DNA of 23,558 nucleotides from Chlamydiia bacterium (GCA_016194825.1 JACQAR010000014.1:1-23558), one strand, 5' to 3'; positions 13,929 through 21,376 are shown, numbered from the stretch's first letter. A program made the numbers and translations. Notes: a model not told the origin generated them from the sequence alone.

Positions 13929-14192
13929 ATGACGATGACAACTATGCAGAAAGCCCCGCCGACTGATTCTCCATTTTCCAAAAAGAAAAAGGCTTGTCCT
14001 TTTGTCTTAGCGAAAACGGAAAATATAGACTACAAAGATCTCGAAACGCTCAAGCAATTCATCACTGAGCGAGGAAAGATCATGCCCCGTCGTATCACCG
14101 GCGTCAGCTACTTCTATCAAAAACTATTGAAGAAGGCGATCAAGCGTGCGCGTTACATGGCGCTATTGCCCTTCGTTTCGGATGAGGCGTAA
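13929..14192 (+). CDS. rpsR: 30S ribosomal protein S18
   Basis: Small-subunit protein that pairs with S6; 87 aa. The core CPFV, IDYKDLETLKQFITERGKI and PRRITGVS is followed by KKAIKRARYMALLPF. AAGG (13919-13922) within the end of rpsF serves ATG 13929; in-frame ATGs at 13935 and 13944 are alternatives. The position between rpsF and rplI is standard. Confidence 0.97.
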   Translation: MTMTTMQKAPPTDSPFSKKKKACPFVLAKTENIDYKDLETLKQFITERGKIMPRRITGVSYFYQKLLKKAIKRARYMALLPFVSDEA

Positions 14193-14196
14193 CACC

Positions 14197-14736
14197 ATGA
14201 AACAACAATTGCTTTTATTACAAGACGTCGAAGCGCTAGGAAAAAAAGGGGAGATTGTCTCCGCACGACCTGGCTACATCCGCAACTTTTTGTTGCCCCA
14301 AGGGTTGGCAGTCATTGCCAGTCCGCATACTCTGCGCGCACAAGAAAAGCTGCGTACCGAACGGGCAAAACAGGCAGTCATTGACAAGCAAGAATCGGAA
14401 TTGCTGGCGCAAAAAATGGTCGGAATCGTCCTTGAGATCCGCGTGAAGGTTGATCCCGAGGGGCACATGTACGGGTCGGTTTCCGCCTCTGATGTGGTCC
14501 AATTGTTCAAAGAGCGCGATCTGCCGATTGAACGAAAAAATGTTCAGCTCACCCGTCCGCTCAAAGTGACTGGAGTCCATGACCTTTCTCTGCGCTTAAA
14601 AGAAGGCGTGACAGTTCAATGTAAACTGCATATCATTCCAGAAGGTGTTTCTATGGAAGGTGCAGAATCTGTCGTCGCGCCATTGCCCATGGAAGAAGGA
14701 GCGCAGTCTGAAGCCGAGGAACCCAAATCCGAGTAA
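14197..14736 (+). CDS. rplI: 50S ribosomal protein L9
   Basis: Elongated protein at the base of the L1 stalk; 179 aa from ATG 14197 with GAGG (14184-14187) upstream. The N-terminal domain has LLQDVEALGKKGEIVSARPG and YIRNFLLPQGLA, followed by the long connecting helix and a C-terminal domain with GHMYGSVSASDV. An acidic tail of about 25 residues (EEGAQSEAEEPKSE) extends past the usual end. Its stop TAA 14734-14736 touches the proposed hldD start. Confidence 0.97.
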   Translation: MKQQLLLLQDVEALGKKGEIVSARPGYIRNFLLPQGLAVIASPHTLRAQEKLRTERAKQAVIDKQESELLAQKMVGIVLEIRVKVDPEGHMYGSVSASDVVQLFKERDLPIERKNVQLTRPLKVTGVHDLSLRLKEGVTVQCKLHIIPEGVSMEGAESVVAPLPMEEGAQSEAEEPKSE

Positions 14737-14737
14737 T

Positions 14738-15721
14738 AGATACCTGATCATTACAGGCGCCGCAGGTCTGATCGGCTCTGGGATTGTTCGAGTCTTGAAT
14801 GACCAGGGGCGCCATCATCTGATCTTGGTGGATGATCTCAAGCAGACGGATAAATGGAAGAATTTGGTCGGCAAGCAATTTGTCGACCTCATTTCTCGCC
14901 ACAAAATCTTCGATTGGCTCGCCACTCGTGAAAACGAAGTGGAAGCCGTTTTGCATCTCGGCGCCTGCTCCGATACGATGGAGACCAATGCCGACTATCT
15001 TCTCGAAAACAATTTTCGCTTTACCATTCGTTTGGCTGAATGGGCGCTGACTCACAATAAGCGTTTCATCTACGCATCTTCCGCAGCCACGTATGGGGAT
15101 GGAACCCTCGGATTTTCCGATGACAAAGCAGCGCTTCTTGCACTCCGCCCAATCAACATGTATGCCTTTTCCAAGCAATTGGTCGATCTCTGGATGCAGA
15201 GAGAAAATGTTCTGAATCGCGTTGTGGGTCTCAAGTACTTCAATGTTTTTGGACCCAACGAGTATCACAAAGGGCGGATGGCTTCGATGGTGCTCAAGAT
15301 GATGCACAAAGCGAAAACAGAAGGGGTCATCCGTCTTTACAAATCCAATGATCCTGCTCGTTTTGCCGATGGGGAACAGATGCGCGATTTCATCTATGTG
15401 AAAGACGCGGCGAAGATGACAGTCGCACTGCTCGATCCTCCCTATGATCAGGTGATGGGGATTTTCAACATTGGCCGCGGTGTGGCCACGACGTGGAACA
15501 CACTGGCCAGTGCGCTGTTTCAGGCATTAGGAAAAAAAGCGCATCTGCAGTACATCGAGATGCCTCCCGAGCTGAATTTGCAGTATCAGAACTATACCTG
15601 TGCCGATATGCGCAAGTGGAACGCCATTTTTGGCAGAGATCCCGCTCTACAGCTCACTCCCATCGAAGAGGCAGTAGGGGACTATGTCCAGAATTACCTC
15701 GTGAAAGAGGCTCGTTGGTAA
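14738..15721 (+). CDS. hldD: ADP-L-glycero-D-manno-heptose 6-epimerase
   Basis: NAD(P)-dependent short-chain (SDR) epimerase giving the L,D-heptose used in lipopolysaccharide core. The Rossmann motif is TGAAGLIGSG, catalytic Tyr/Lys are in INMYAFSKQ, and ASSAATYG gives the Ser/Thr. LKYFNVFGPNEYHKGRMAS and FADGEQMRDFIYVKD are HldD-specific stretches. About 326 residues, normal length. No ATG, GTG or TTG exists in this frame between GTG 14645 (inside rplI) and the core. The coordinate given is the AGA codon where Met would be expected. Inserting one G would turn TAATAGATAC into TAATGAGATAC, a classic overlapping stop/start, so a one-base loss is suspected. A CTG (14744) start is an alternative. 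Confidence 0.88.
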   Translation, partial: RYLIITGAAGLIGSGIVRVLNDQGRHHLILVDDLKQTDKWKNLVGKQFVDLISRHKIFDWLATRENEVEAVLHLGACSDTMETNADYLLENNFRFTIRLAEWALTHNKRFIYASSAATYGDGTLGFSDDKAALLALRPINMYAFSKQLVDLWMQRENVLNRVVGLKYFNVFGPNEYHKGRMASMVLKMMHKAKTEGVIRLYKSNDPARFADGEQMRDFIYVKDAAKMTVALLDPPYDQVMGIFNIGRGVATTWNTLASALFQALGKKAHLQYIEMPPELNLQYQNYTCADMRKWNAIFGRDPALQLTPIEEAVGDYVQNYLVKEARW

Positions 15722-15743
15722 TTGTTTGTTTTTTAATAATAAG

Positions 15744-15763
15744 AGGCAGTTGCAAAACTGCTT
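15744..15763 (+). terminator. Small hairpin after hldD
   Basis: GCAGTT-GCAA-AACTGC (15746-15761) has a GNRA-type loop and can be extended by A-T and G-T pairs; TTT follows directly. It lies 22 nt after the hldD stop. The short T-run makes it a weak intrinsic terminator. Confidence 0.4.
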
Positions 15764-15778
15764 TGCCCGGAAAAATCG

Positions 15779-17149
15779 ATGATTTTGAGGCCAGTTCCGA
15801 GTGGCAGCAAAGCTGCCACGGTTCATTTGACGAGGCCAACCCCTAGTGGGTTGGGTGAGGAAAAGGAACGGCAATGGCCTACAGTGAATCATTGTGAGAT
15901 TCCGGAACACGTCGTGTGTAGAGCGTGCTGCATCAAGCAATGTGCACAGCTCTCGCTGCCTGCTTTTGGGGGCATGATGCGGCCAGACGGCTCCTGTAGA
16001 ATCTGTGCTGCCGTAAAGCACATTCGCGAACTCGATCAGAGGGCTGCGTCTATCCAGGCTGCCGCGAAGCTGTTACCTCGCCCCCCACAACCAAAGCCCC
16101 CCGAGTGGACGATGGACCGGCAGTTACAGGAAGTTTACCCTTCACTTTTGCAGCATACAATTAGCAACATGCATTATAGACAACCGTGGACTCCGCTGCA
16201 TTGCTGTGTGTTCCGTAGTAATCAAAAAAAACCATTCTCTGACATGATTGATTCCCATGAGTATTGGGTCTGTTTCCGGCGGAGTGAAAAACCGATCCCA
16301 GAATATGTGACGCTCATCTATGACCAGGGTAAGATTTTTGTTCAAAATGGTCAGGATAAGAAGAGCTCTAGCGTTCCGACTCGTATCGACGGGTACGACG
16401 ACGCCAGAAAGAACTATGTGCCAATTAGCGAGATTTTGCTGAGGAACTATTCGCAACAGATTTTGGAGTGTGTGGCAGAAGTTTTTGAAGAAAAACATCC
16501 GATTGCATCGCAGCAGCAGGAGTCAGCCAGTGCTGCATCAGCGGCAACACCCGCTCCTAAGCCTACGGCGCCGTCTGCACCCGCTACGTCTCCTACACCT
16601 ATTGCCACGCCAACTGGGCCCAGTGCTCCGAGAGAAGATATCTGGACGGCTGTGAAGCCGACGCCCACTGGGCCGAGCGCTCCTCCTGTGCCCGGCCCAG
16701 CTGCGGCAAGAGACGTGCCGCCGCCTGCCTATCAAGAGCCGTCTGTTCCTCCATACCAGGAACCAGCACGGCCTCAGTACGTGACTGCCCCACTGAGAGT
16801 GGCAAACAGTCGGATCATCACAGATTGGTATGCAGATTACGATGCAGAGCGCTATCTGCAGAACCAGGTGAATGTCGCTGTATATTGCGAACATCCTGAT
16901 GTGGAGCAGATAAAGGGTCTGGGGTACATATATTTTCGAGATGCCGGTGGACAGTTGGTCCGTTATACCTATTACAAAAATGAGTTCGGAGAAGAATATG
17001 CTTTTGTAAAAATGCAGACCAGCAACTTGGAGATAGAGCAACACCTGACTAAGTGCTATGGCTCCATAGCTCAATTGTTGGCAGAGGGAAGAGCCGAAGC
17101 TGCAGGTAAAGGGTATACGCCGGAGATCTTCCGTTCTCCTGCTTTTTAG
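15779..17149 (+). CDS. Proline-rich protein with Cys/His cluster; possible secreted effector
   Basis: I recognise no family for this 456-residue protein. Residues 39-81 hold C39, H44, C47, C50, C51, C55, C73, C76 and H81, with spacing H-x2-C-x2-C then C-x2-C, like part of a RING or other zinc-binding fold. Residues about 135-235 look compact: EYWVCFRRSEKPIPEYVTLIY followed by NYVPISEILLRNY is reminiscent of an SH2 domain (R-x-S-E then a tyrosine-containing strand), a weak inference. Residues 245-340 are Pro/Ala/Ser/Thr rich with PTAP (262-265), PSAP (265-268, 281-284, 299-302) and PPAY (315-318). A globular C-terminal part follows (GYIYFRDAGGQLVRYTYY). The first 25 residues span repeat hairpins, so TTG 15851 or GTG 15884 may be the true start. 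It interrupts the hldD-hldE pair. A host-directed effector is inferred, not shown. Confidence 0.7.
   Translation: MILRPVPSGSKAATVHLTRPTPSGLGEEKERQWPTVNHCEIPEHVVCRACCIKQCAQLSLPAFGGMMRPDGSCRICAAVKHIRELDQRAASIQAAAKLLPRPPQPKPPEWTMDRQLQEVYPSLLQHTISNMHYRQPWTPLHCCVFRSNQKKPFSDMIDSHEYWVCFRRSEKPIPEYVTLIYDQGKIFVQNGQDKKSSSVPTRIDGYDDARKNYVPISEILLRNYSQQILECVAEVFEEKHPIASQQQESASAASAATPAPKPTAPSAPATSPTPIATPTGPSAPREDIWTAVKPTPTGPSAPPVPGPAAARDVPPPAYQEPSVPPYQEPARPQYVTAPLRVANSRIITDWYADYDAERYLQNQVNVAVYCEHPDVEQIKGLGYIYFRDAGGQLVRYTYYKNEFGEEYAFVKMQTSNLEIEQHLTKCYGSIAQLLAEGRAEAAGKGYTPEIFRSPAF
15801..15854. repeat. Two perfect hairpins at the 5' end of the effector-like gene
   Basis: GTGGCAGC-AAA-GCTGCCAC (15801-15819) and CCAACCC-CTAGT-GGGTTGG (15836-15854). 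The first shares the AAA-loop style of the element at 5745-5920. They fall within the first 25 codons of the longest reading of the next gene, which suggests that the real start lies downstream or that a repeat was inserted there. Confidence 0.7.
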
Positions 17150-17196
17150 ATTCTGCTCTTGCACATTAGGGGTGAAAATGCATACCATCTCTGCTT

Positions 17197-18480
17197 GTGA
17201 AAGCAAAGCTCGCCGACACCTTCAGCCGTTTTCGCCCTTTCCCCGTGCTTGTAGTGGGCGATTTCATGTTCGATAGTTACACCACAGGCAGAGTGAAGCG
17301 CATTTCTCCCGAAGCCCCTGTTCCTGTCATGGAAGTGTTGAAGCAAGAGGCGCGTCCCGGAGGTGCCGGCAACGTTGCGCTCAATCTCAATGCAATTGGG
17401 GGACAGGTGTTTGCAGTGGGACGCATCGGTGCCGATCGAAATGGAGATGAGCTCAGAGCATGTCTCATCGCTCAAGGGATCGATGTAACGGGATTGTGTG
17501 TCGATCCCACCTATCACACGCCGCTCAAAAATCGGCTCATCGCAGAAAGTCAGCAATTGCTCCGCGTGGATCATGAAACCATTGTTTCTCCCTCGCCCGC
17601 TTTTGAAAACCAGATTCTGGAAATTCTGGATGCTTTGATCCCAAAGGTGCAAGTCGTCGCTCTGTCCGATTATGGGAAGGGGTTTTTGACGCCAAAACTC
17701 ATCTCTGCATCGATTGCAAAAGCCAAAGAGGCCCAGGTTCCCATCATCATCGATCCAAAAGGGATCGATTTCACCAAGTACCGCGGCGCTACCATCTTAA
17801 AACCGAATCTCGGTGAGGCCTATGCAGCAGCAAAAATGCCTCACTCTGCTCCACTGGATGCGGTGGCAGAACAATTGCTCGCTATCACCGATGTCGATCT
17901 CCTATTGATCACGAGATCAGAAGCCGGAATGTCGTTGTTTGATCGCCAGTGCAAAAGAATCGATTTTCCCGTGCAATCCAAAGAGGTGATCGATGTCACA
18001 GGAGCCGGTGATACGGTGCTTGCTCTCGTCTGTCTTGCCATGGCACTCGGTATCGATTTGGAAATGGGTGCGCAGCTGGCGAACATCGCAGCGGGCATTG
18101 CCATTGAGCGATTGGGGTGCGTCCAGGTGAGCTTGTCCGATATTGCGCAGCGCCTGCTCGATTATGATCGCGATACCAAGATCTTTGATGAAGAACATCT
18201 CTATGCGTTGAAGAAGGTGCTCGCACATAAGCGCTATGCACTGCTCACTTTGGAGCCCGAACATACGGCTTTAGAAGTGATCCGCGCCTTGAGAGAGATC
18301 GAAGCGGAGTCTCTTTTGGTCTATTTGAATGACGTACGCCCGAGTGAAGAATTTGTCCATTTCCTCTCGGCTATGCGGGAGATCGATTATGTCCTGTTGC
18401 ATAATTTGCGTTCTTTCTATGATTCGCTTACGCCCGATGCGCACTACACCCTCCGAGAAGGGGTGTTAGTAAAAATATAA
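17197..18480 (+). CDS. hldE: D-glycero-beta-D-manno-heptose 7-phosphate kinase with degenerate adenylyltransferase domain
   Basis: 427 residues from GTG 17197. The PfkB-type kinase (about 1-320) is intact: VVGDFMFDSY, RISPEAPVPV, RPGGAGNVALN, IIIDPKGIDFTKYRGAT, LKPNLGE and the catalytic VTGAGDTV. The C-terminal 100 residues start like the HldE nucleotidyltransferase (KIFDEEHLYALKKVLAHK) but lack the GxFDxxHxGH catalytic motif and stop early, so ADP-heptose formation by this half is unlikely. Start problem: the only good ribosome-binding site, AGGGGTGA (17168-17175), serves ATG 17178 in another frame, which stops at 17274-17276. The kinase frame has TGA at 17173 and no ATG. A one-base insertion near 17188-17194 would explain this; otherwise the GTG is used without a Shine-Dalgarno sequence. 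Confidence 0.88.
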   Translation: MKAKLADTFSRFRPFPVLVVGDFMFDSYTTGRVKRISPEAPVPVMEVLKQEARPGGAGNVALNLNAIGGQVFAVGRIGADRNGDELRACLIAQGIDVTGLCVDPTYHTPLKNRLIAESQQLLRVDHETIVSPSPAFENQILEILDALIPKVQVVALSDYGKGFLTPKLISASIAKAKEAQVPIIIDPKGIDFTKYRGATILKPNLGEAYAAAKMPHSAPLDAVAEQLLAITDVDLLLITRSEAGMSLFDRQCKRIDFPVQSKEVIDVTGAGDTVLALVCLAMALGIDLEMGAQLANIAAGIAIERLGCVQVSLSDIAQRLLDYDRDTKIFDEEHLYALKKVLAHKRYALLTLEPEHTALEVIRALREIEAESLLVYLNDVRPSEEFVHFLSAMREIDYVLLHNLRSFYDSLTPDAHYTLREGVLVKI

Positions 18481-18523
18481 TTGTATAGCATTTTAAGCCG
18501 GTTTGGTGTATGCTAGTATAGTT

Positions 18524-19069
18524 ATGGTTAAGGCCCCGTCTATTGCGAATGATAGTTATGTTCGTTACGAGCCGCCGTCCCGTTCTCGGATCGTTCTGTT
18601 GTGTCTGTCTATTGTAGGACTGTTTTGGTTGGTCTATCAGGCGATGCAATTAGAAAAGTGTCTGAAGAATGAAACGCTAGATAAAATAAAAAATTTAATT
18701 GAAAATGGCGGGCTGGTCTTCTTTAGGATCAGTAGTCAAGAAGTGCTAAAGTTGTCTGGGAATTCCCTACTCTGTTTACTTGCGCAGGTGAGCTGGAATA
18801 CCTCTAAGCCCCACGGTGGCTCTGGCCTTGCCGAGGCGCTGATTGGGGCGCGAGATGGGTATTACGACGAAGAACAACGCAAGTTGTATCATGGGGATTC
18901 GACAATACAACGCTTATTTCCATACTGTCTATTCCCTCAAACCATCTGTCATTTAGAAAGCCGCTTTTCGCTTGGTTCTGGAGAAAACGAGTTATTTGCT
19001 AAGCGAGAATTCGTGCTGAGCCCAAGCACTCTTCCCCATCATAGAAGGCGATCGTCTGCCCCGGGGTAA
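18524..19069 (+). CDS. Hypothetical single-pass membrane protein
   Basis: 181 residues from ATG 18524; no family is recognised. A short basic N-terminus (PPSRSR) is followed by one hydrophobic helix (IVLLCLSIVGLFWLVYQAM, about residues 24-42). A soluble part of about 140 residues follows, with a helix (NETLDKIKNLIENGG) and several Cys. The final 24 or so residues (from about 18999) are encoded on the opposite strand of the 3' end of mnmA and end in HHRRRSSAPG. This tail is probably read-through after loss of an earlier stop, or the gene is a remnant. There is no clear Shine-Dalgarno sequence, so it is less certain than its neighbours. Confidence 0.5.
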   Translation: MVKAPSIANDSYVRYEPPSRSRIVLLCLSIVGLFWLVYQAMQLEKCLKNETLDKIKNLIENGGLVFFRISSQEVLKLSGNSLLCLLAQVSWNTSKPHGGSGLAEALIGARDGYYDEEQRKLYHGDSTIQRLFPYCLFPQTICHLESRFSLGSGENELFAKREFVLSPSTLPHHRRRSSAPG

Positions 19070-20051
19070 TGGCGCGTTGCGGCTGGCTGAACCGGACATA
19101 GAGTTTGTCTTGTTCCTTCTGTTCCACCACACATTCTTGTTCCGTTTGCCGATAGCGGATTTTCGCTTGGCAATGCAGCGGAAATTGGGGAGGAAGATCG
19201 GCAATCCAGCTGGTGGTATCGGCCTGAAGGGTTCCTGAAAAGAGGGCGGGGTGATCGGCTCCTCTTTCTACAATGACGACGTTGCGCTTCAAGTCCTTGC
19301 CGACGACATACCACGCGTCTCCCTCGCCTCCCAGACCCATCCCTTTGCGCTGGCCGAGCGTGTAGTAGGCGACTCCGTCATGTTTTCCTACGATTTCGCC
19401 GGAAAGCGTCTCAAAATAGCCTGGCTCATATCCTAAAAAGCGAGACAAGAAAGGCTTGAAATCTCTCTTGCCGATGAAGCAGATGCCAGTGCTATCTTTC
19501 TTGTCTGACACGGGGAGGTTCGCTTTGCGGGCAAGGGTTCTGACCTCTTTTTTGTAGAGACTGCCGACAGGGAAAAGGACTCGTTTGAGCGCTTCGTGTT
19601 TGACGGCCGAGAGGAAGTAGCTTTGGTCTTTTTCTGGATCGATCCCTTTCAAAAGGCGCCCCTTTCCATCCGTGCGGCAATAATGACCTGTTGCGAGAAA
19701 ATCCCCGCCGAGCTCCAGGGCTTTTTGCAAGAAGACCTTGAATTTGATTTCCCGGTTGCACAAGATGTCGGGATTGGGGGTCAGCCCCTCTTTAAAAGCA
19801 TCTAAAAACTCTTGGAACACAGAGTCGCGGTATTCTTGTGTGAAGTTGACGCTATAGTAGGGGATTTCAAGCTGGTTACAGGTGGCGATCACGTCTTCAT
19901 ATTCTTTGGAGGCGAGACAGACTCCGCTTGCATCGGCCTCTTCCCAGTTTTTCATGAAAAGGCCGATCACCTCATATCCCTGTTCTTTGAGCAGGAGCGC
20001 CGAAACGGCTGAATCGACTCCTCCCGACATGCCGACAATGACTTTTTTCAT
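18999..20051 (-). CDS. mnmA: tRNA-specific 2-thiouridylase
   Basis: Thiolates U34 of tRNA-Lys, -Glu and -Gln in the cytoplasm; 350 aa from ATG 20051-20049. The PP-loop SGGVDS (9-14) binds ATP. C97 (in DILCNREIKF) and C190 (in DSTGICFIG) are the catalytic pair. GHYCR, DQSYFL and the C-terminal beta-barrel part (QPQRAITPGQTIAFYDGEECLG) complete the family pattern. It follows htpX on the same strand by 4 nt, indicating an operon. tRNA-Gln(TTG), one of its substrates, is encoded in this window. Confidence 0.97.
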   Translation of the reverse strand: MKKVIVGMSGGVDSAVSALLLKEQGYEVIGLFMKNWEEADASGVCLASKEYEDVIATCNQLEIPYYSVNFTQEYRDSVFQEFLDAFKEGLTPNPDILCNREIKFKVFLQKALELGGDFLATGHYCRTDGKGRLLKGIDPEKDQSYFLSAVKHEALKRVLFPVGSLYKKEVRTLARKANLPVSDKKDSTGICFIGKRDFKPFLSRFLGYEPGYFETLSGEIVGKHDGVAYYTLGQRKGMGLGGEGDAWYVVGKDLKRNVVIVERGADHPALFSGTLQADTTSWIADLPPQFPLHCQAKIRYRQTEQECVVEQKEQDKLYVRFSQPQRAITPGQTIAFYDGEECLGSARILA

Positions 20052-20055
20052 GAGC

Positions 20056-20970
20056 CTATCCGCTAATTTGGCCGCTGATCTGGAGTCGTTCAATTCTAGC
20101 TTCTAGAGGGGGATGGGTAGAGAAAAGAGCGAGCCAACCCCGTTTGCCGGAGTGAGAAATTTTGAATGCGGCCATCGCGGGATTTTCCGGCTGTTTGTCA
20201 TGTACCTCTTGAAAGACGCGGAGGGTTTGTAGGGCAGAAATCATCGACTCTTTCCCAGCTAATTGCGCGCCCCCTGCATCGGCTCGGTATTCGCGGAATC
20301 GAGAATAGGCGGCGATGAGTAGAGAGCCGAGGATCATAAAGACGATTTCAAATAGATAGACAAAGAGGATATAGCTCATGTAGCTGCCGTTTTCTTGTCT
20401 ATTGCTCCGTCCCAAGCCCGAAAAGGCATAGGCTAAAATGCGGGCCAAAAACATGACAAACGCGTTGACTACACCTTGCAAAAGCGTCATTGTGACCATA
20501 TCCCCATTGGCAATATGGCTTACTTCATGGGCTAAAACGGCTTCAATATCGGCACTTTTCATCCGCTGCAGCAAGCCGGTAGACACGGCGACGAGGGAAC
20601 GAGCGCGAGAGGGGCCGGTTGCAAAAGCGTTCACTTCATTGGAGCGATAGACCCCTACTTCAGGCAGGGCGGGGAGATGGGCCTGTTTGGCTAAGCGATG
20701 CACCATCGCGAGTACTTCTCGCAATTCCGGATCTTGCGTATTGGGGTCGATCCGTTGGACGCCCATCATCCATTTCGCCATGATGCGAGAGAGACCCAAA
20801 GAAATCAGGGCTCCAACCATGCCCCAAATAAGGCAAAAAAGGGCCAAAGAGGAGAGGTCCATCCCATAGGAGGAGAGATAGGGGCGCAAATGCAGAACGT
20901 TCAAAATCAACGTGATCATGAGGATCACCAGAGCGTTCATTGCAAAGAACAGCAAAATTCGTTTGAACAT
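20056..20970 (-). CDS. htpX: Membrane zinc metalloprotease HtpX
   Basis: M48-family quality-control protease of the inner membrane, 304 aa. Two N-terminal helices (about 5-27 and 40-62) precede the zinc site HEVSH (H148-E149-x2-H152) and the third-ligand region FREYRADAGGA. EVNAFATGPSRARSLVAVSTGLL is typical. Two more helices lie near 165-190 and 200-225, and THPPLEARI near the C-terminus is also conserved. ATG 20970-20968 is preceded by AAGGA on the minus strand. It heads the htpX-mnmA operon. Confidence 0.97.
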   Translation of the reverse strand: MFKRILLFFAMNALVILMITLILNVLHLRPYLSSYGMDLSSLALFCLIWGMVGALISLGLSRIMAKWMMGVQRIDPNTQDPELREVLAMVHRLAKQAHLPALPEVGVYRSNEVNAFATGPSRARSLVAVSTGLLQRMKSADIEAVLAHEVSHIANGDMVTMTLLQGVVNAFVMFLARILAYAFSGLGRSNRQENGSYMSYILFVYLFEIVFMILGSLLIAAYSRFREYRADAGGAQLAGKESMISALQTLRVFQEVHDKQPENPAMAAFKISHSGKRGWLALFSTHPPLEARIERLQISGQISG

Positions 20971-21069
20971 GGTAAAATCCTTTTTTATGGTTCCTATTTT
21001 ACCACTCGCTCCATTTTCGATTGCAGGAAAATTTGCTTTCTGTCATTTATTGCGTCAGATTTTGTAAAA

Positions 21070-21092
21070 AAATCACTGCTCGTAAGTGATTT
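21070..21092. promoter_or_regulatory. Palindrome in the htpX divergent intergenic region
   Basis: AAATCACT (21070-21077) and AGTGATTT (21085-21092) form an 8-bp inverted repeat around 7 bases, between divergent htpX and the 78-aa gene. It could be an operator or an attenuator hairpin; nothing identifies a regulator. The rest of 20971-21113 is AT-rich with no other clear signal. Confidence 0.4.
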
Positions 21093-21113
21093 AAAAAAGA
21101 TTCTTAACCTCTG

Positions 21114-21350
21114 ATGAGTGAAAAAATCATCCAGATCGAGGGAGTAGAGGAAGTGCTGATGGCGAAGGTCAAAAGCGCAATCGGAGATCCGTGCGCTTGT
21201 TTTGTATTGATCACCTGTTCGGAGCCTTCCGAAACGGGGCAGATGGAAGTGAAGATGCATTTTGAAGGGGATGAAACGCTGGCGTCGTTTCTGGTAGAAA
21301 GTGCTTCTGCAGTGTTTGATGAGCGCAGCGAGAAGCGCGAATCGCAATAA
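21114..21350 (+). CDS. Small conserved-looking hypothetical protein
   Basis: 78 residues, mixed alpha/beta in appearance: a helix (GVEEVLMAKVKSAIG), a hydrophobic strand (CFVLITCSEP), a second strand (QMEVKMHFEGD) and a helix (LASFLVESASAVFDERSE). No signal peptide or membrane segment. The sequence is compact and codon-balanced like its neighbours, so it is probably a real gene. No Shine-Dalgarno sequence is obvious. BolA-like folds were considered, but the family motifs are absent. Function unknown; it lies 26 nt before the M20 hydrolase gene and may share its transcript. Confidence 0.65.
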   Translation: MSEKIIQIEGVEEVLMAKVKSAIGDPCACFVLITCSEPSETGQMEVKMHFEGDETLASFLVESASAVFDERSEKRESQ

Positions 21351-21376
21351 ATCGAACGATTGCTTATCATATTGAT

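Noticed and set aside
14651..15307. 218-codon minus frame
   Set aside because: Shadow of rplI and hldD, both with strong family motifs.
16538..17206. 222-codon minus frame
   Set aside because: Antisense of the Pro-rich gene; low-complexity RRRRS-type composition and no ribosome-binding site.
21114..21350. BolA family assignment for the 78-residue protein
   Set aside because: Length fits, but the conserved His and FxG-type motifs of BolA are not present.
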